A stretch of 64,000 nt of DNA. Source: Lachnospiraceae bacterium. Lineage in GTDB: Bacteria; Bacillota; Clostridia; Lachnospirales; Lachnospiraceae. The stretch spans positions 264,990 through 328,989 of the forward strand of contig CAJTEW010000002.1 in assembly GCA_910575605.1 (NCBI GenBank), in the 5' to 3' direction. Shown here piece after piece: positions 27,193 to 36,119 of the stretch. The notes below the pieces were generated by a model. That model was given only the letters and a program-made list of their open reading frames with translations, was not told the origin of the DNA and searched no databases. The position numbers were made by a program, and so were the translations under genes. Positions within the stretch are counted from its first letter, which is position 1, and the number at the start of each line of letters is the position of its first letter.

Positions 27193-28170
27193 ATGTATGA
27201 CATTTTGAAATTTATTGATTCCCCTGATGTTAGGGAATATCACAAAGACAGTAGATTCACACCGGCTCAGGAGTGCGTTTTGGTAGCTGTAAGCGAGAAG
27301 ACGACAGTGGAAGAGAAGGCAGAGACTTTGCGTCATATTTTAAATCATTATAAGAAGGAAGAATTAAGGGCAGAAACAGTATCGGAGAATGGTCCTTTTG
27401 GAATTTTGGACGTAGAGCAATTCCTTATGGAAGCAAATTTAACCCTGCATATATGGGAAGAACTTTTAAGAGCGAGGCATGAGGATTCTGAAAAGGATGT
27501 AATATATGCAGCAAATCTGACTGAGAAAGGTTTTTTTGCAAATGTCCTGAGAGATTATTGTTTCTTTTCAAGCTATAATGCGGCTTATCATTCCCTTTTA
27601 AGACAAAAGCAGGAATATTTGAGTGATGCAGATTTAAAAGAAGTAAAAACATATGGAAAGATATACCGGATCACACTGAATAATCAGGAGTATAATCATA
27701 CAGATGCGGACGAATACCGTTTTGACAGTGAAATGCGGCTGGTTCAGGTATTTGGAAGTATGAAAAGGAAACCGGTTGAGGTTGAGGAAGATGAGATAAT
27801 ATCTACACTGGAAAGCTATGGGTTCTATCTTCCACTGCCATTTCAGAAGGGGGATATTGTAAAGTGTGAATCTCCATTTTATGAAACTTATTACGGCGTA
27901 ATCCCCTATGGACCGGATGAAAGGGCGGAAGAATTACGAAAAAATAACAGAACTCTGTATAGGAGTTTAGATGTATATGATAAGAGCTCTGGACGCTTTT
28001 ATTTTACAGATGACAGCAATGTACTGCAATTGTCTTTGTGCAGTGAGGAAGAACTTCCTAAGGAACAGGAAGTTTTAAAGAAGGTGCGGGAGGTCAGGAA
28101 AGGAAACCTGGATTTTATTTCATTTCTATGTACGAGTGGAGTAGAAATAAGGCGTCCGACATGTGAATAG
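27193..28170 (+). CDS. Hypothetical protein of the element
   Basis: 325 residues, acidic, soluble, no signal or membrane segment. A mid-region FGSMKRKPVEVEEDEI and FYLPLPFQKGDIVKCESPF hints at a small beta-barrel segment (GDIV, YYGVIPYG). GGAGAGAAAG precedes ATG. I do not recognise it; the family seems restricted to clostridial accessory DNA. Confidence 0.55.
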   Translation: MYDILKFIDSPDVREYHKDSRFTPAQECVLVAVSEKTTVEEKAETLRHILNHYKKEELRAETVSENGPFGILDVEQFLMEANLTLHIWEELLRARHEDSEKDVIYAANLTEKGFFANVLRDYCFFSSYNAAYHSLLRQKQEYLSDADLKEVKTYGKIYRITLNNQEYNHTDADEYRFDSEMRLVQVFGSMKRKPVEVEEDEIISTLESYGFYLPLPFQKGDIVKCESPFYETYYGVIPYGPDERAEELRKNNRTLYRSLDVYDKSSGRFYFTDDSNVLQLSLCSEEELPKEQEVLKKVREVRKGNLDFISFLCTSGVEIRRPTCE

Positions 28171-28186
28171 GAAGAGAAAGGGTAGG

Positions 28187-28207
28187 AGGTGTCCATTATG
28201 GACACCT
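28187..28207 (+). terminator. Probable terminator after 27193-28170
   Basis: Perfect 10-bp stem AGGTGTCCAT/ATGGACACCT with a 1-nt centre (effectively a 3-nt loop), followed by TTGCTCT. T-run is short. Confidence 0.5.
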
Positions 28208-28239
28208 TTGCTCTATTATGTGTATGTAGGAGATGAAAG

Positions 28240-28425
28240 TCAGGTGTTACATTGCTTTGCGATATATTCTGAAACAGAGTTCCGGGGGATTTTCCATATC
28301 CTGCCGATCTTAAAGGCATGAATCTGCCCGGTCTTTAATAAGCTGTAAGCCGTATTTTTTCCTATCATCAGTAATTCGCATAATTCATCAATGTTTATCA
28401 TATCACTGCAAGTTTCCTCAAACAT
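28240..28425 (-). CDS. Excisionase-type helix-turn-helix protein
   Basis: 61 residues: MINIDELCELLMIGKNTAYSLL, then GQIHAFKIGRIWKIPR, the HTH-plus-wing pattern of AlpA/Xis (MerR-like) DNA-binding proteins. Start supported by AGGAGGT. Reads toward the preceding gene, opposite to the mob genes. Could be a directionality factor for the element or a local regulator. Confidence 0.75.
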   Translation of the reverse strand: MFEETCSDMINIDELCELLMIGKNTAYSLLKTGQIHAFKIGRIWKIPRNSVSEYIAKQCNT

Positions 28426-28562
28426 TATCAGCTACCTCCTGGCTTGTAGATTTTTAATTAAAATGTTAGAAGCAGGATAATAAAATACTTTTGCAAATAA
28501 AGTTCTATAAAGAATTATAACAAAAGATAATTTTACGAACAGTTATATAAAGGTTGCCGATG

Positions 28563-28601
28563 GTAATTGACTGGCTGACAGAATGTCGGACAGTCAGTTA
28601 C
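28563..28601. repeat. oriT-like inverted repeat upstream of the mob genes
   Basis: 17-nt arms (28563-28579 and 28585-28601, GTAATTGACTGG.../...CAGTCAGTTAC) with three imperfect positions and a 5-nt loop, 46 nt before the MobC-like gene. Position and shape are those of MOBP-type transfer origins. Confidence 0.55.
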
Positions 28602-28646
28602 CTGCTAAAAAGCTGCTGAAGTAAAGATACAGGAAAGGATACAGAT

Positions 28647-28943
28647 ATGAGCAAAAGTATGAATGAAGAGCCGAAAGTAAAGAGAGCATATAGGCTGGAT
28701 GCAGAAGATTACAGGGAGCTATTAAAGAGAGCTGATAAATTAAAAGTGAGTGAGAGCGAATATGTACGGCAGATTATACACAGGGACATTCACTATTCTA
28801 ATATAGATGGAGACATGATAAGCAGCATTTGCCGGGTATGTACGCTGTGTACTAAAATTCTGGAGCAGAGTAGTATGGAAGAGGAGCAAAGAGAGCTGTT
28901 GATAAAGGAGGCGACAAAATTATGCAGCATAAAAATATCATAG
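28647..28943 (+). CDS. MobC-like relaxosome accessory protein
   Basis: 98 residues. KVKRAYRLDAEDYRELLKRADKLKVSESEYVRQII is a ribbon-helix-helix-type N-terminus as in plasmid MobC proteins, which bind oriT. Overlaps the relaxase gene by 22 nt. Confidence 0.7.
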   Translation: MSKSMNEEPKVKRAYRLDAEDYRELLKRADKLKVSESEYVRQIIHRDIHYSNIDGDMISSICRVCTLCTKILEQSSMEEEQRELLIKEATKLCSIKIS

Positions 28944-29431
28944 TGAGTATCCCGGAAGGAGGATATGAGAATCAGGATGCAACAGAGAAAGTGATTGGTT
29001 ATATTATGAGGCTGGAGAACTGGAACCTTATGGGCGGATATGGTATTTTAATCACTACGCCTTTTCATATTGCGGAACAATTCCTTCGTGTGAAAGAAGC
29101 GTATGGGAAAACAGGGGGAAAGCAGATTTTGCATATCGTATTTTCGATAGAGAGGACTCTGGGGCTTACTTCGGTTCAGGTAAGAGATTTAGGTTATATG
29201 CTTGCAGATTATTTCGGAAAGGAAAGACAGGTCATATTTGCGGTACACGATGACACAGGGCATCTGCATATACATATGGGTATTAATACTGTTGCATATA
29301 CAAATGGGAGCTATTGTGCTTATTTTGAGTTGGAAGACCTGAAAAATTATGCAGAACAGTGTATAGGTAAATTTGTGGATATGGTTTGGTTCGGAAAGAA
29401 TATCAACTGGAAGATAAGATTTAGGGCGTAA
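28922..29431 (+). CDS. Short relaxase / mobilization nuclease
   Basis: 169 residues. HIVFSIERT and the HUH metal motif HDDTGHLHIHMGIN identify a MOBP-type relaxase that nicks oriT. It holds little beyond the nuclease core, much shorter than usual relaxases (300+), so it may be trimmed or a minimal type. The expected catalytic Tyr near the N-terminus could be one of those in VIGYIM or GGYG. Coupled to MobC. Confidence 0.75.
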   Translation: MQHKNIIVSIPEGGYENQDATEKVIGYIMRLENWNLMGGYGILITTPFHIAEQFLRVKEAYGKTGGKQILHIVFSIERTLGLTSVQVRDLGYMLADYFGKERQVIFAVHDDTGHLHIHMGINTVAYTNGSYCAYFELEDLKNYAEQCIGKFVDMVWFGKNINWKIRFRA

Positions 29432-29523
29432 AGGGGATTACATCTAAAAGTATGCTAGAAGGGCGAAGTCTTCCGGGGTTTCGTTCTTTCGGTCATTGGG
29501 TAAAGAAAGGAAACAGGGAAAAT

Positions 29524-29775
29524 ATGAGTATAATCAGAGAAATTTATAAAGAAATGGTTCAGGGCAAACCATATATGAATGAAATCAGTAAAGAGACGGA
29601 GAAGGAAATTGCAAGATTTTTAGAAAGAGAGTTACAAGGCAGTCAGGAGGAGTATGAGAAATATAGAGACAATCTGTATGGTGCCGCAGCGATAGCGGAG
29701 GAAGTGGGATTTATAAAAGGATTTTGCTTGGCGGTAGAACTTATAGAGACGTGTAGATTAAATCCCTATACGTAA
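29524..29775 (+). CDS. Small DUF6809-like protein
   Basis: 83 residues from MSIIREIYKEMVQGK; helical protein ending GFIKGFCLAVELIE, resembling small phage/element proteins of the DUF6809 kind. The frame extends upstream to 29452, but the inner ATG has the better ribosome-binding site (AGGAAA). Function unknown. Confidence 0.5.
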   Translation: MSIIREIYKEMVQGKPYMNEISKETEKEIARFLERELQGSQEEYEKYRDNLYGAAAIAEEVGFIKGFCLAVELIETCRLNPYT

Positions 29776-29803
29776 TCTATTTACTTTTGAAGGTTTATTT
29801 CAT

Positions 29804-29832
29804 TTGTAATCTTTTTATAGTTGTAGTATTAT
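29804..29832 (+). promoter_or_regulatory. 29-bp motif shared with 31992-32020 (candidate operator/promoter)
   Basis: TTGTAATCTTTTTATA followed by a TAGTATTAT box; identical at 26 of 29 positions to the divergent region next to the XRE regulator gene. Lies upstream of the DUF4234 gene. Confidence 0.5.
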
Positions 29833-29899
29833 TACTTATAACTAATAAAAGTTTAGCAATAAAAATAGAGCTGAATAGTTAAAAGGAGGAGAAAGAATC

Positions 29900-31618
29900 A
29901 TGTTTGTAGAACGTCCTGACGGAATAGAAGAAGAATCAGCAGTGTTACTTAAAAAACCAATCTCACACCGTAATTTTTGGAAATACGTATTATTATCTTT
30001 CATAACGTGCGGTATTTATGGGATATATATCTTTTGGGGATTGGTGAAGGATATTAACGAGGTATGTAAGGAAGATGGAAAAACCAGTCCTAACTACATC
30101 ATTGTTTTATTATTGTCTTATGTGACCTGCGGCATATATGGATTATATTGGTGGTATACGCAGGGGGAACGTGTGTATAATGCGTCGGCGCGATATGGAG
30201 TAACTGTCAGAGAAAAGGGAAGTATAATTTTACTGTGGCAGATATTAGGCCGCACGTTAATGCCGGGAGTAGGGATGCTTGCTGCTACATACATCATGTT
30301 TGACAATATGAATCGGATAGCATTTGTACATAATGGGGAGATATCAAAGGAAGAAATTCAGACGCTAAAGAAGCCGCATCCTCATTTAGTGAGAAATGTT
30401 TTGAGTATCTATGGGATTTTGTTTATGGCTTTGATCGTGCTTCTGGCAATGGTGCCGGTAGAGGAAGAAACGGTAAAGGAGCAGACAGTTGTAGAGAAAA
30501 AGACAGAAGTAAAGGAAAAACAAAAGAAAAAAACTTCCAAGAAAGATACTTCCAAGAAAGATACTTCTAAAAAGGACGTGCCAAAGGCTGACTTTTCCAA
30601 GATGGATTTTTCTGAGTTGATTGGAAAACCAGAAAAAGATTTAAAGAATATAGGAATGAAAGAATCCAAACAAGATTCAGGCTATGAAGCTTTAGACGGG
30701 AGTATACAGGTGAACTGTACGAATGGGAATGTTACTTCAATCAAATTAAAGGGAGACAGTAAAAAAATGCCGTCTTTTCATAATGTGAAAATAGGTATGA
30801 GTAAGAAGAAAGCTCGTCAGAATTTGTTGGAGATTTATCCAGAGGAAATGAAAGAGACAAGTAAAATCTCATTTATGAACTTGGATACCAGAGGAAGTGT
30901 GACTTGTAAAATTGCAGATGGGAAAGTTAGTACGATAGAGTATAAGGAACTTTCAGAAGATGCAGTTAAAAAACTAAAAGAGGAAAAGAAAAAGAGTGAA
31001 GAAGAGAAAAAGGAGAAAAAACAGGTTACAGAGAAGAAAAAAACGGTGGAGATTACAGGCGACATGATGCAGGATGCCCAAAATGGAGCGTTGTATATAG
31101 GAACGGATGGTGTGATAGTTGATGCAGACGGAAAACCGATTCCACAGTATGCAGATTATTATGTGACTGCAGACGGTATAGTCACCAATGGCTCTTATAT
31201 AGTGGAAGGCTTTGCTGTCTCCGCAGATGGAAAAAAGATTGTAGTTCAATTGCCTGGGGAAGTGGAAACTAAGACGCCCGGAGAGACGGCATTAGATTTA
31301 GAGAAATCTGTTGAGTCGTATGATGCAAGAGACGCTGTTAGGAATGCGTTTGAAACAGACGGACTGCGAATACAGATTCGTGGGAGTATAAATGAGTGGG
31401 AAGGGAAATTTTATGTTCCCATAGGTGATAATGTCAGCGCTATTAGACTAGATGATTGTAAGGTATTTAATGAGGATGGTATGGAGACTAAATTAATTGG
31501 CGGAGATTATGTCCATGTTATCGGGGTATTTCATGCTTCTTATACAACAGATGATTTTGGTTATCGGTATTATAGCATGAGCGATTGCTATGTGATAATT
31601 CAAGACAGTCTTTTCTAG
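29900..31618 (+). CDS. DUF4234-type membrane protein with long extracytoplasmic tail
   Basis: 572 residues. Two repeats of a hydrophobic FITCGIYGIYIFWGL / YVTCGIYGLYWWYT pattern (about 25-90) mark a DUF4234 domain; another helix near 170-185. Then a Lys/Ser/Thr-rich linker with KKDTSKKDTSKKD repeats, a SmpA-like domain around GKPEKDLKNIGM, a Lys/Glu coiled coil, and a C-terminal ~180-residue domain. Probably a surface-exposed sensor or binding protein; function unknown. AAAGGAGGAG precedes ATG. Confidence 0.6.
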   Translation: MFVERPDGIEEESAVLLKKPISHRNFWKYVLLSFITCGIYGIYIFWGLVKDINEVCKEDGKTSPNYIIVLLLSYVTCGIYGLYWWYTQGERVYNASARYGVTVREKGSIILLWQILGRTLMPGVGMLAATYIMFDNMNRIAFVHNGEISKEEIQTLKKPHPHLVRNVLSIYGILFMALIVLLAMVPVEEETVKEQTVVEKKTEVKEKQKKKTSKKDTSKKDTSKKDVPKADFSKMDFSELIGKPEKDLKNIGMKESKQDSGYEALDGSIQVNCTNGNVTSIKLKGDSKKMPSFHNVKIGMSKKKARQNLLEIYPEEMKETSKISFMNLDTRGSVTCKIADGKVSTIEYKELSEDAVKKLKEEKKKSEEEKKEKKQVTEKKKTVEITGDMMQDAQNGALYIGTDGVIVDADGKPIPQYADYYVTADGIVTNGSYIVEGFAVSADGKKIVVQLPGEVETKTPGETALDLEKSVESYDARDAVRNAFETDGLRIQIRGSINEWEGKFYVPIGDNVSAIRLDDCKVFNEDGMETKLIGGDYVHVIGVFHASYTTDDFGYRYYSMSDCYVIIQDSLF

Positions 31619-31641
31619 AGGCACACATTTGGAGAAAAAGA

Positions 31642-31962
31642 TCAGTGCAGAATTTTTATGATTTTTAGTATCTGCTCTTTCGTTTCATCAGAACAGGAAT
31701 GTAGCTCGTGCAAGACAGCTTGTTCAATGGCGGAGGATGTATTGCTGTATTCATCAGCAAGGATGTAGTCTATTGTAGTGTTGAGTGCATTACATACATG
31801 AACAAGGGTGGGTAGTGAGATTTTTACACGATTATTTTCAATGTTGCTGATATGGCTGGTGTTGACATCAGCCATATTGGCGACATATTCTTGTGTCAGG
31901 TTTTGAGATATGCGTAGTTCTTTTATTTTTTTCCCTATTTTACAAAAATCTATTTCTCTCAT
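31642..31962 (-). CDS. XRE-family transcriptional regulator
   Basis: 106 residues: GKKIKELRISQNLTQEYVANMADVNTSHISNIENNRVKIS is a classic HTH_3 domain, followed by a helical tail. Divergent from the gene at 32203. The 29-bp motif in the intergenic region is a candidate binding site. Confidence 0.85.
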   Translation of the reverse strand: MREIDFCKIGKKIKELRISQNLTQEYVANMADVNTSHISNIENNRVKISLPTLVHVCNALNTTIDYILADEYSNTSSAIEQAVLHELHSCSDETKEQILKIIKILH

Positions 31963-31991
31963 ACTATGTCCTCTTTAATTAATTTTACTAA

Positions 31992-32020
31992 TTGTAATCT
32001 TTTTATACTTATAGTATAAT
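31992..32020 (+). promoter_or_regulatory. Second copy of the 29-bp motif, between XRE and the zinc-ribbon gene
   Basis: 26 of 29 positions shared with 29804-29832. Contains TATACTTATAGTATAAT, so it could be both promoter and operator for the divergent genes. Confidence 0.5.
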
Positions 32021-32202
32021 GATGTATAAATATAATAAATTTAGTTATAAATATAGGAGGATGTATATTAAAGTTGAATATGAAGATTGGATTAGAGAGA
32101 CAGATGTAGAGGCAAGCAAGAGAATGGTTTGATTGTCTGTGAAAAACGCGCACAATGGATAAAAAAATGAGGATTGGTGGAAAAAACTATAGGAGGAAGT
32201 AT

Positions 32203-33162
32203 ATGGCAAAAAAACGATGTATAATTTGTGGGAATAGTTTTGGGTGGCTGGACGGAGGCAAATTAGAAGATAAAAGTCCCTTATGTAATAGATGCAAAGC
32301 TAAAATAGCACAGAATAATTCTGTTAATGATTCAGTGGCAAATATTTTAGGTGCATTTCTTACAGCTGAAACAGCAAAATTATTGTATGAAAATAAAGAT
32401 TTAACGATATTTGATGTTGTAAAAGATCCTGAAAAGTTGGAAAAGTTAGAAATATTTAGAAATGGTTCATTAAAAGAACAGCAAAAACGTGAGAAAATAA
32501 GTCGTCGGACCGATCAGGATATACAAAATATAAAAGAGATATTTACGGAGGATCCAGTTTATTCAGAGAAAATATCGGGTGTGGTTTTTAACGATCATAC
32601 AGGTAATATTTCTTTAGGAGTAGGAAATGCTGTTATAAATTGGGGTAGTGATGATGCACCTTTAAAATATCCATATTCAAGTCTTGTGAAATATGAGTAT
32701 AAGGAGGGTGAAACGGCTGTTGCTACCGGAGGATTCGGAATTGGACGTGCCCTTGTAGGTGGAGCATTATTTGGCAGCGCAGGTGCAATTGTTGGTGCGA
32801 TGACTAAAAAGAGGGGGCAAGAAACAGTAATATCGGACATATCTGTCTATCTGACATTTTGTGTAGAGGAAAATTATTATATTAAAAAGGTTAGTATGAC
32901 AGGTATGTTTGATACTAAGATTAAATATGGTTCTCCAGAACATTCAAAAGCTTTCAATAAAGCGCAGCAACTTATAACTAAATTAGATGAAATATATTCA
33001 AAGTGTCATCCTGATGAGTTAGAAAAACAGGATACACCGATAGAAGATGTAAAGAATGTATCGCCGGCAAATGAAATAAGGAAATATAAATCTCTTTTGG
33101 ATGAAGGTATTATTACGGAAGAAGAATTTAATATAAAGAAAAGGCAATTGTTAGGAATATAA
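32203..33162 (+). CDS. Zinc-ribbon, glycine-zipper, SHOCT-domain protein
   Basis: 319 residues from MAKKRCIICGNSFGW. N-terminal CIICG...CNRC zinc ribbon; central beta region; glycine-zipper hydrophobic segment GIGRALVGGALFGSAGAIVGAM (membrane-inserting type); C-terminal SHOCT motif (IRKYKSLLDEGIITEEEFNIKKRQLL), an oligomerization module. Start supported by AGGAGGA. Role unknown; such proteins occur in stress and toxin-like contexts. Confidence 0.6.
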   Translation: MAKKRCIICGNSFGWLDGGKLEDKSPLCNRCKAKIAQNNSVNDSVANILGAFLTAETAKLLYENKDLTIFDVVKDPEKLEKLEIFRNGSLKEQQKREKISRRTDQDIQNIKEIFTEDPVYSEKISGVVFNDHTGNISLGVGNAVINWGSDDAPLKYPYSSLVKYEYKEGETAVATGGFGIGRALVGGALFGSAGAIVGAMTKKRGQETVISDISVYLTFCVEENYYIKKVSMTGMFDTKIKYGSPEHSKAFNKAQQLITKLDEIYSKCHPDELEKQDTPIEDVKNVSPANEIRKYKSLLDEGIITEEEFNIKKRQLLGI

Positions 33163-33215
33163 AGTACAATTTGCTTTGATATAGAGAAAAGAATTTAGAT
33201 TAGGAGGGAGACTGG

Positions 33216-33398
33216 ATGTCTTTTTTGGATAAGGCTTCTAAAGTTGTAGGAGCTGTTGGAAACAGGTACGAAGAAAATGTAAAAAGGATATTGAGGACGA
33301 GAAGTGATGAAGAAATTGAACAAGGATATAGGAATCGCTATACAAATCCCAATATAAATGATAAGCAAAGAGAATTAATAGAAGCGGAAGTTAGATGA
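33216..33398 (+). CDS. Small hypothetical protein
   Basis: 60 residues, basic N-terminus and acidic C-terminus (MSFLDKASKVVGAVGNRYEE...), preceded by TAGGAGGG. Likely cotranscribed with the preceding gene. Unknown function. Confidence 0.5.
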   Translation: MSFLDKASKVVGAVGNRYEENVKRILRTRSDEEIEQGYRNRYTNPNINDKQRELIEAEVR

Positions 33399-33482
33399 AG
33401 GGGAATATCATAAGATACTAATTATATAGTAAATTAAAGAAGTTCAATTACATATTATAGTCATGAAACTAATTATTACATT

Positions 33483-33507
33483 GGCAGGAGGCAACCGTCT
33501 TCCTGCC
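33483..33507 (+). terminator. Possible terminator hairpin
   Basis: GGCAGGA (33483-33489) pairs with TCCTGCC (33501-33507), 11-nt loop, then ATTCTTTTGTTGTT. Confidence 0.45.
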
Positions 33508-33625
33508 ATTCTTTTGTTGTTCAGAAAGGAGGCAAAGCATATCTGGGAAATTATTATCACAATCAGACGGGTAGGTAAAACAATTGGAGAAATCATATTA
33601 CGGTTTTAAGGAAGGAGTGAAAGTG

Positions 33626-33700
33626 ATGAAATGTGTAGAAATTACCGCGATTCTGATTATCTGCGGGCTTAAGCTGATGGCGGTTTTGGCAAGTGAATAG
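33626..33700 (+). CDS. 24-residue hydrophobic peptide
   Basis: MKCVEITAILIICGLKLMAV..., one short membrane helix, preceded by AAGGAAGGAG. Small membrane peptides like this are frequent in clostridial elements; may equally be non-functional. Confidence 0.4.
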   Translation: MKCVEITAILIICGLKLMAVLASE

Positions 33701-33857
33701 CAAAGAACAACGCTATCGGGTATGGTTATTGCAGGGTAAGGGGAATCTGCCGGGACTGGTTAAAGAAAAAAAGCACCTTAAAATTGTATCACGAAATTAA
33801 ACAGAATCCGGCAGAAAAAGAAATCGAAAACACAAATTTTGAAAGGAGAAATTGATT

Positions 33858-34790
33858 ATGGCAGCAAATGTAGAGAGTATGTTTTATGTAAGAGAAAAAC
33901 CCTGGCATGGCTTGGGAGTGAAAGTCCAAGAGGCGCCAAGTTCTGCCGACGCGCTGATTCAGGCAGGCTTGGACTGGAAGGTGTTGCAGGAGCCAATCTA
34001 TACAGAGAAAGAAGAGGTCATTGAGGGATATAAAGCAAATATCCGGGATACGGACAGAAAGGCATTGGGGGTTGTGACAGACCGTTACAAAGTGATTCAG
34101 AATCAGGAAGCCTTTGCTTTTACTGACGAGCTTTTAGGGGAGGGCGTACGGTACGAGACAGCCGGAAGCTTGCAGGGAGGCAGGCGGGTATGGCTCCTTG
34201 CACATATGCCCCATGAGTACATCATTTCCGGGGAGAGAATCAGCCCCTATTTAATCTTTTCCAATACCCACGACGGTTCAGGGGCAATTAAAGTAGCCTT
34301 AACACCTATTCGCGTTGTGTGTCAGAACACATTGAACCTTGCACTTTCTAATGCAAAGCGTTCCTGGTCTATGATCCATACCGGGAACATACAGAACAAG
34401 CTGGAAGAGGCAAGGGATACACTGTTTATGGCAGAAAATTATATGGACAGTCTGGGAAAGGAGTTTGAACGCCTCCGCGCTATCACTATGCCGGATAAGA
34501 AGGTCATGGAATATATGGAACTGCTCCTGCCTGTGGAGGAAAATGCAACGCCCCAGCAGAAGAAAAATATCCGCCGCCTTCAGGAGGATATGAAAATCCG
34601 CTATTTTGACGCGCCGGATTTACAGGACGTGGGAAGAAACGCATACCGCTTTATCAATGCAGTCAGTGACTTTGCCACCCATGCAGAACCGCTTAGAAAG
34701 ACTGCAAATTATAGGGAGAATCTTTTTGCAAGAACCGTAGAAGGAAATCCGCTCATCGACCGGGCTTATCAGTTAGTAAGCGCCGCGTAG
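33858..34790 (+). CDS. DUF932 phage/plasmid-like protein
   Basis: 310 residues from MAANVESMFYVREKPWHGLG, the hallmark N-terminus of DUF932 (TIGR03299) proteins. RVVCQNTLNLAL is a second conserved block. The family is found on phages, plasmids and ICEs near recombination genes; its biochemical role is unknown. AAAGGAG precedes ATG 33858. Confidence 0.85.
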   Translation: MAANVESMFYVREKPWHGLGVKVQEAPSSADALIQAGLDWKVLQEPIYTEKEEVIEGYKANIRDTDRKALGVVTDRYKVIQNQEAFAFTDELLGEGVRYETAGSLQGGRRVWLLAHMPHEYIISGERISPYLIFSNTHDGSGAIKVALTPIRVVCQNTLNLALSNAKRSWSMIHTGNIQNKLEEARDTLFMAENYMDSLGKEFERLRAITMPDKKVMEYMELLLPVEENATPQQKKNIRRLQEDMKIRYFDAPDLQDVGRNAYRFINAVSDFATHAEPLRKTANYRENLFARTVEGNPLIDRAYQLVSAA

Positions 34791-34806
34791 AGGAGGGCGG
34801 AACAGA

Positions 34807-35160
34807 ATGAACAGAAAGCGGCTGGAAAAAATATTCTGCTGGAAAATCAGCGGAGAGTTAAAGCTCTTTAAGTTCCGAATCCTTAAGATGAAAAAGAAAG
34901 ATATTTTTCAGGCGGCTTATCAGATTGACACTGTTATCTGTATTTATGAACTTCTCATAGAAACGAGTACCTGCATGTCGGAGGAAGCGTTACAGGCAGG
35001 GATTAGCTTTCCGGGTATTCTGATGTTTCTTTATGAGCGGTGGCTGTCATATGAAGATGTCCATATGGAGGATCTCATGTGCTGTCTGAATGAAGAGCTG
35101 GCAAAGATTCTTAAATATTACGGGGAAAAGAAATCAAAGGAGAAAGGAAATGCGGCATGA
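34807..35160 (+). CDS. Hypothetical protein between DUF932 and YqaJ
   Basis: 117 residues, basic N-terminus then helical acidic part (LYERWLSYEDVHMEDLMCCLNEEL). Overlaps the start of the YqaJ gene (ATGA). Position in phage-like recombination modules is common; function unknown. Confidence 0.55.
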   Translation: MNRKRLEKIFCWKISGELKLFKFRILKMKKKDIFQAAYQIDTVICIYELLIETSTCMSEEALQAGISFPGILMFLYERWLSYEDVHMEDLMCCLNEELAKILKYYGEKKSKEKGNAA

Positions 35161-36066
35161 AAAAATTAACGGCTACGAAAGGACTGGAGAAAGAGAAATG
35201 GCTTATGTACCGGAAACGGGGAATCGGCGGTTTGTGGGTTAAATCCTTACCGCACAGCTATGCAGGTTTACGAGGATAAGACTACCGATAGCATAGAGGA
35301 GATTGACAACGAGGCAATGCGTCAGGGAAGGGAACTTGAGGACTATGTGGCAAGAAGATTTACGGAAGCAACCGGAAAGAAAGTAAGAAGAGCCAACTTT
35401 ATGTATTATGATGAGAAGTATCCGTTTATGCTTGCGGATGTTGACCGGATGATTGTAGGGGAGAATGCCGGGCTGGAATGTAAAACCGCAAGCCCCTACC
35501 TGGCAGATAAATGGAAGGATGGAAAGATTCCCATTTCCTATCAGATGCAGTGCTATCACTATATGTCTGTCTGCAATGCAGACGCATGGTATATCGCGGT
35601 CGTTATCTATGGCAGGGAGTTTAAATACTATCGGATAGAGCGGGATGAGGAAGCGCTTTTGGACCTCCAGCGAATGGAACAGAATTTTTGGGAGAACCAC
35701 GTTTTGAAAAGAATACTGCCGAAGCCGGACGGTTCGGAGCTTGCGGATAAGGTAATCTCCGGGTATTTTCAGAAGTCCATGAAAGAGACGAAACCGCTTA
35801 CGAGCTTTGATGAAAAATTAGACCGCCGTCAGGAACTGGAACTTCTTTTGGAGGAAATGACTACGGAAAAGAAGCAGATTGAGCAGGAGCTGAAGCTGTA
35901 TCTTGGAGAGGCGGAGGCGGCGGAAAATGCAAACTACCAGGTATCATGGAAGTCTGTGAGCAGTCAAAGGATAGATGAAAAGAGGCTTAGGGAGGAACGA
36001 CCGGAGGTGTATGAACAGTATCGGAAGACGTTGAATTTCAGGAGGCTTACAATAAAGGTAGCATAA
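35157..36066 (+). pseudogene. YqaJ-type recombination nuclease, frameshifted near the N-terminus
   Basis: Begins MKKLTATKGLEKEKWLMYRKRGIGG, then the frame breaks at about 35231; the next frame resumes with CGLNPYRTAMQVYEDK and runs to 36066. Family members read GIGGSDAxxV at this point, so the SDA segment is lost. The bases fit a 14-nt deletion between two GGCGGT copies. The rest, with the nuclease residues ADVDRMIV...LECKTAS and YQMQCYHYM, is intact. Without an N-terminus the exonuclease is probably inactive; an internal ATG (35260) might give a truncated product. Confidence 0.8.
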
Positions 36067-36119
36067 GAAAAGAGGGGAGAGATGGGAAGTTTCTCCCTGT
36101 TTTTGTTTTGGAGGAGAAA

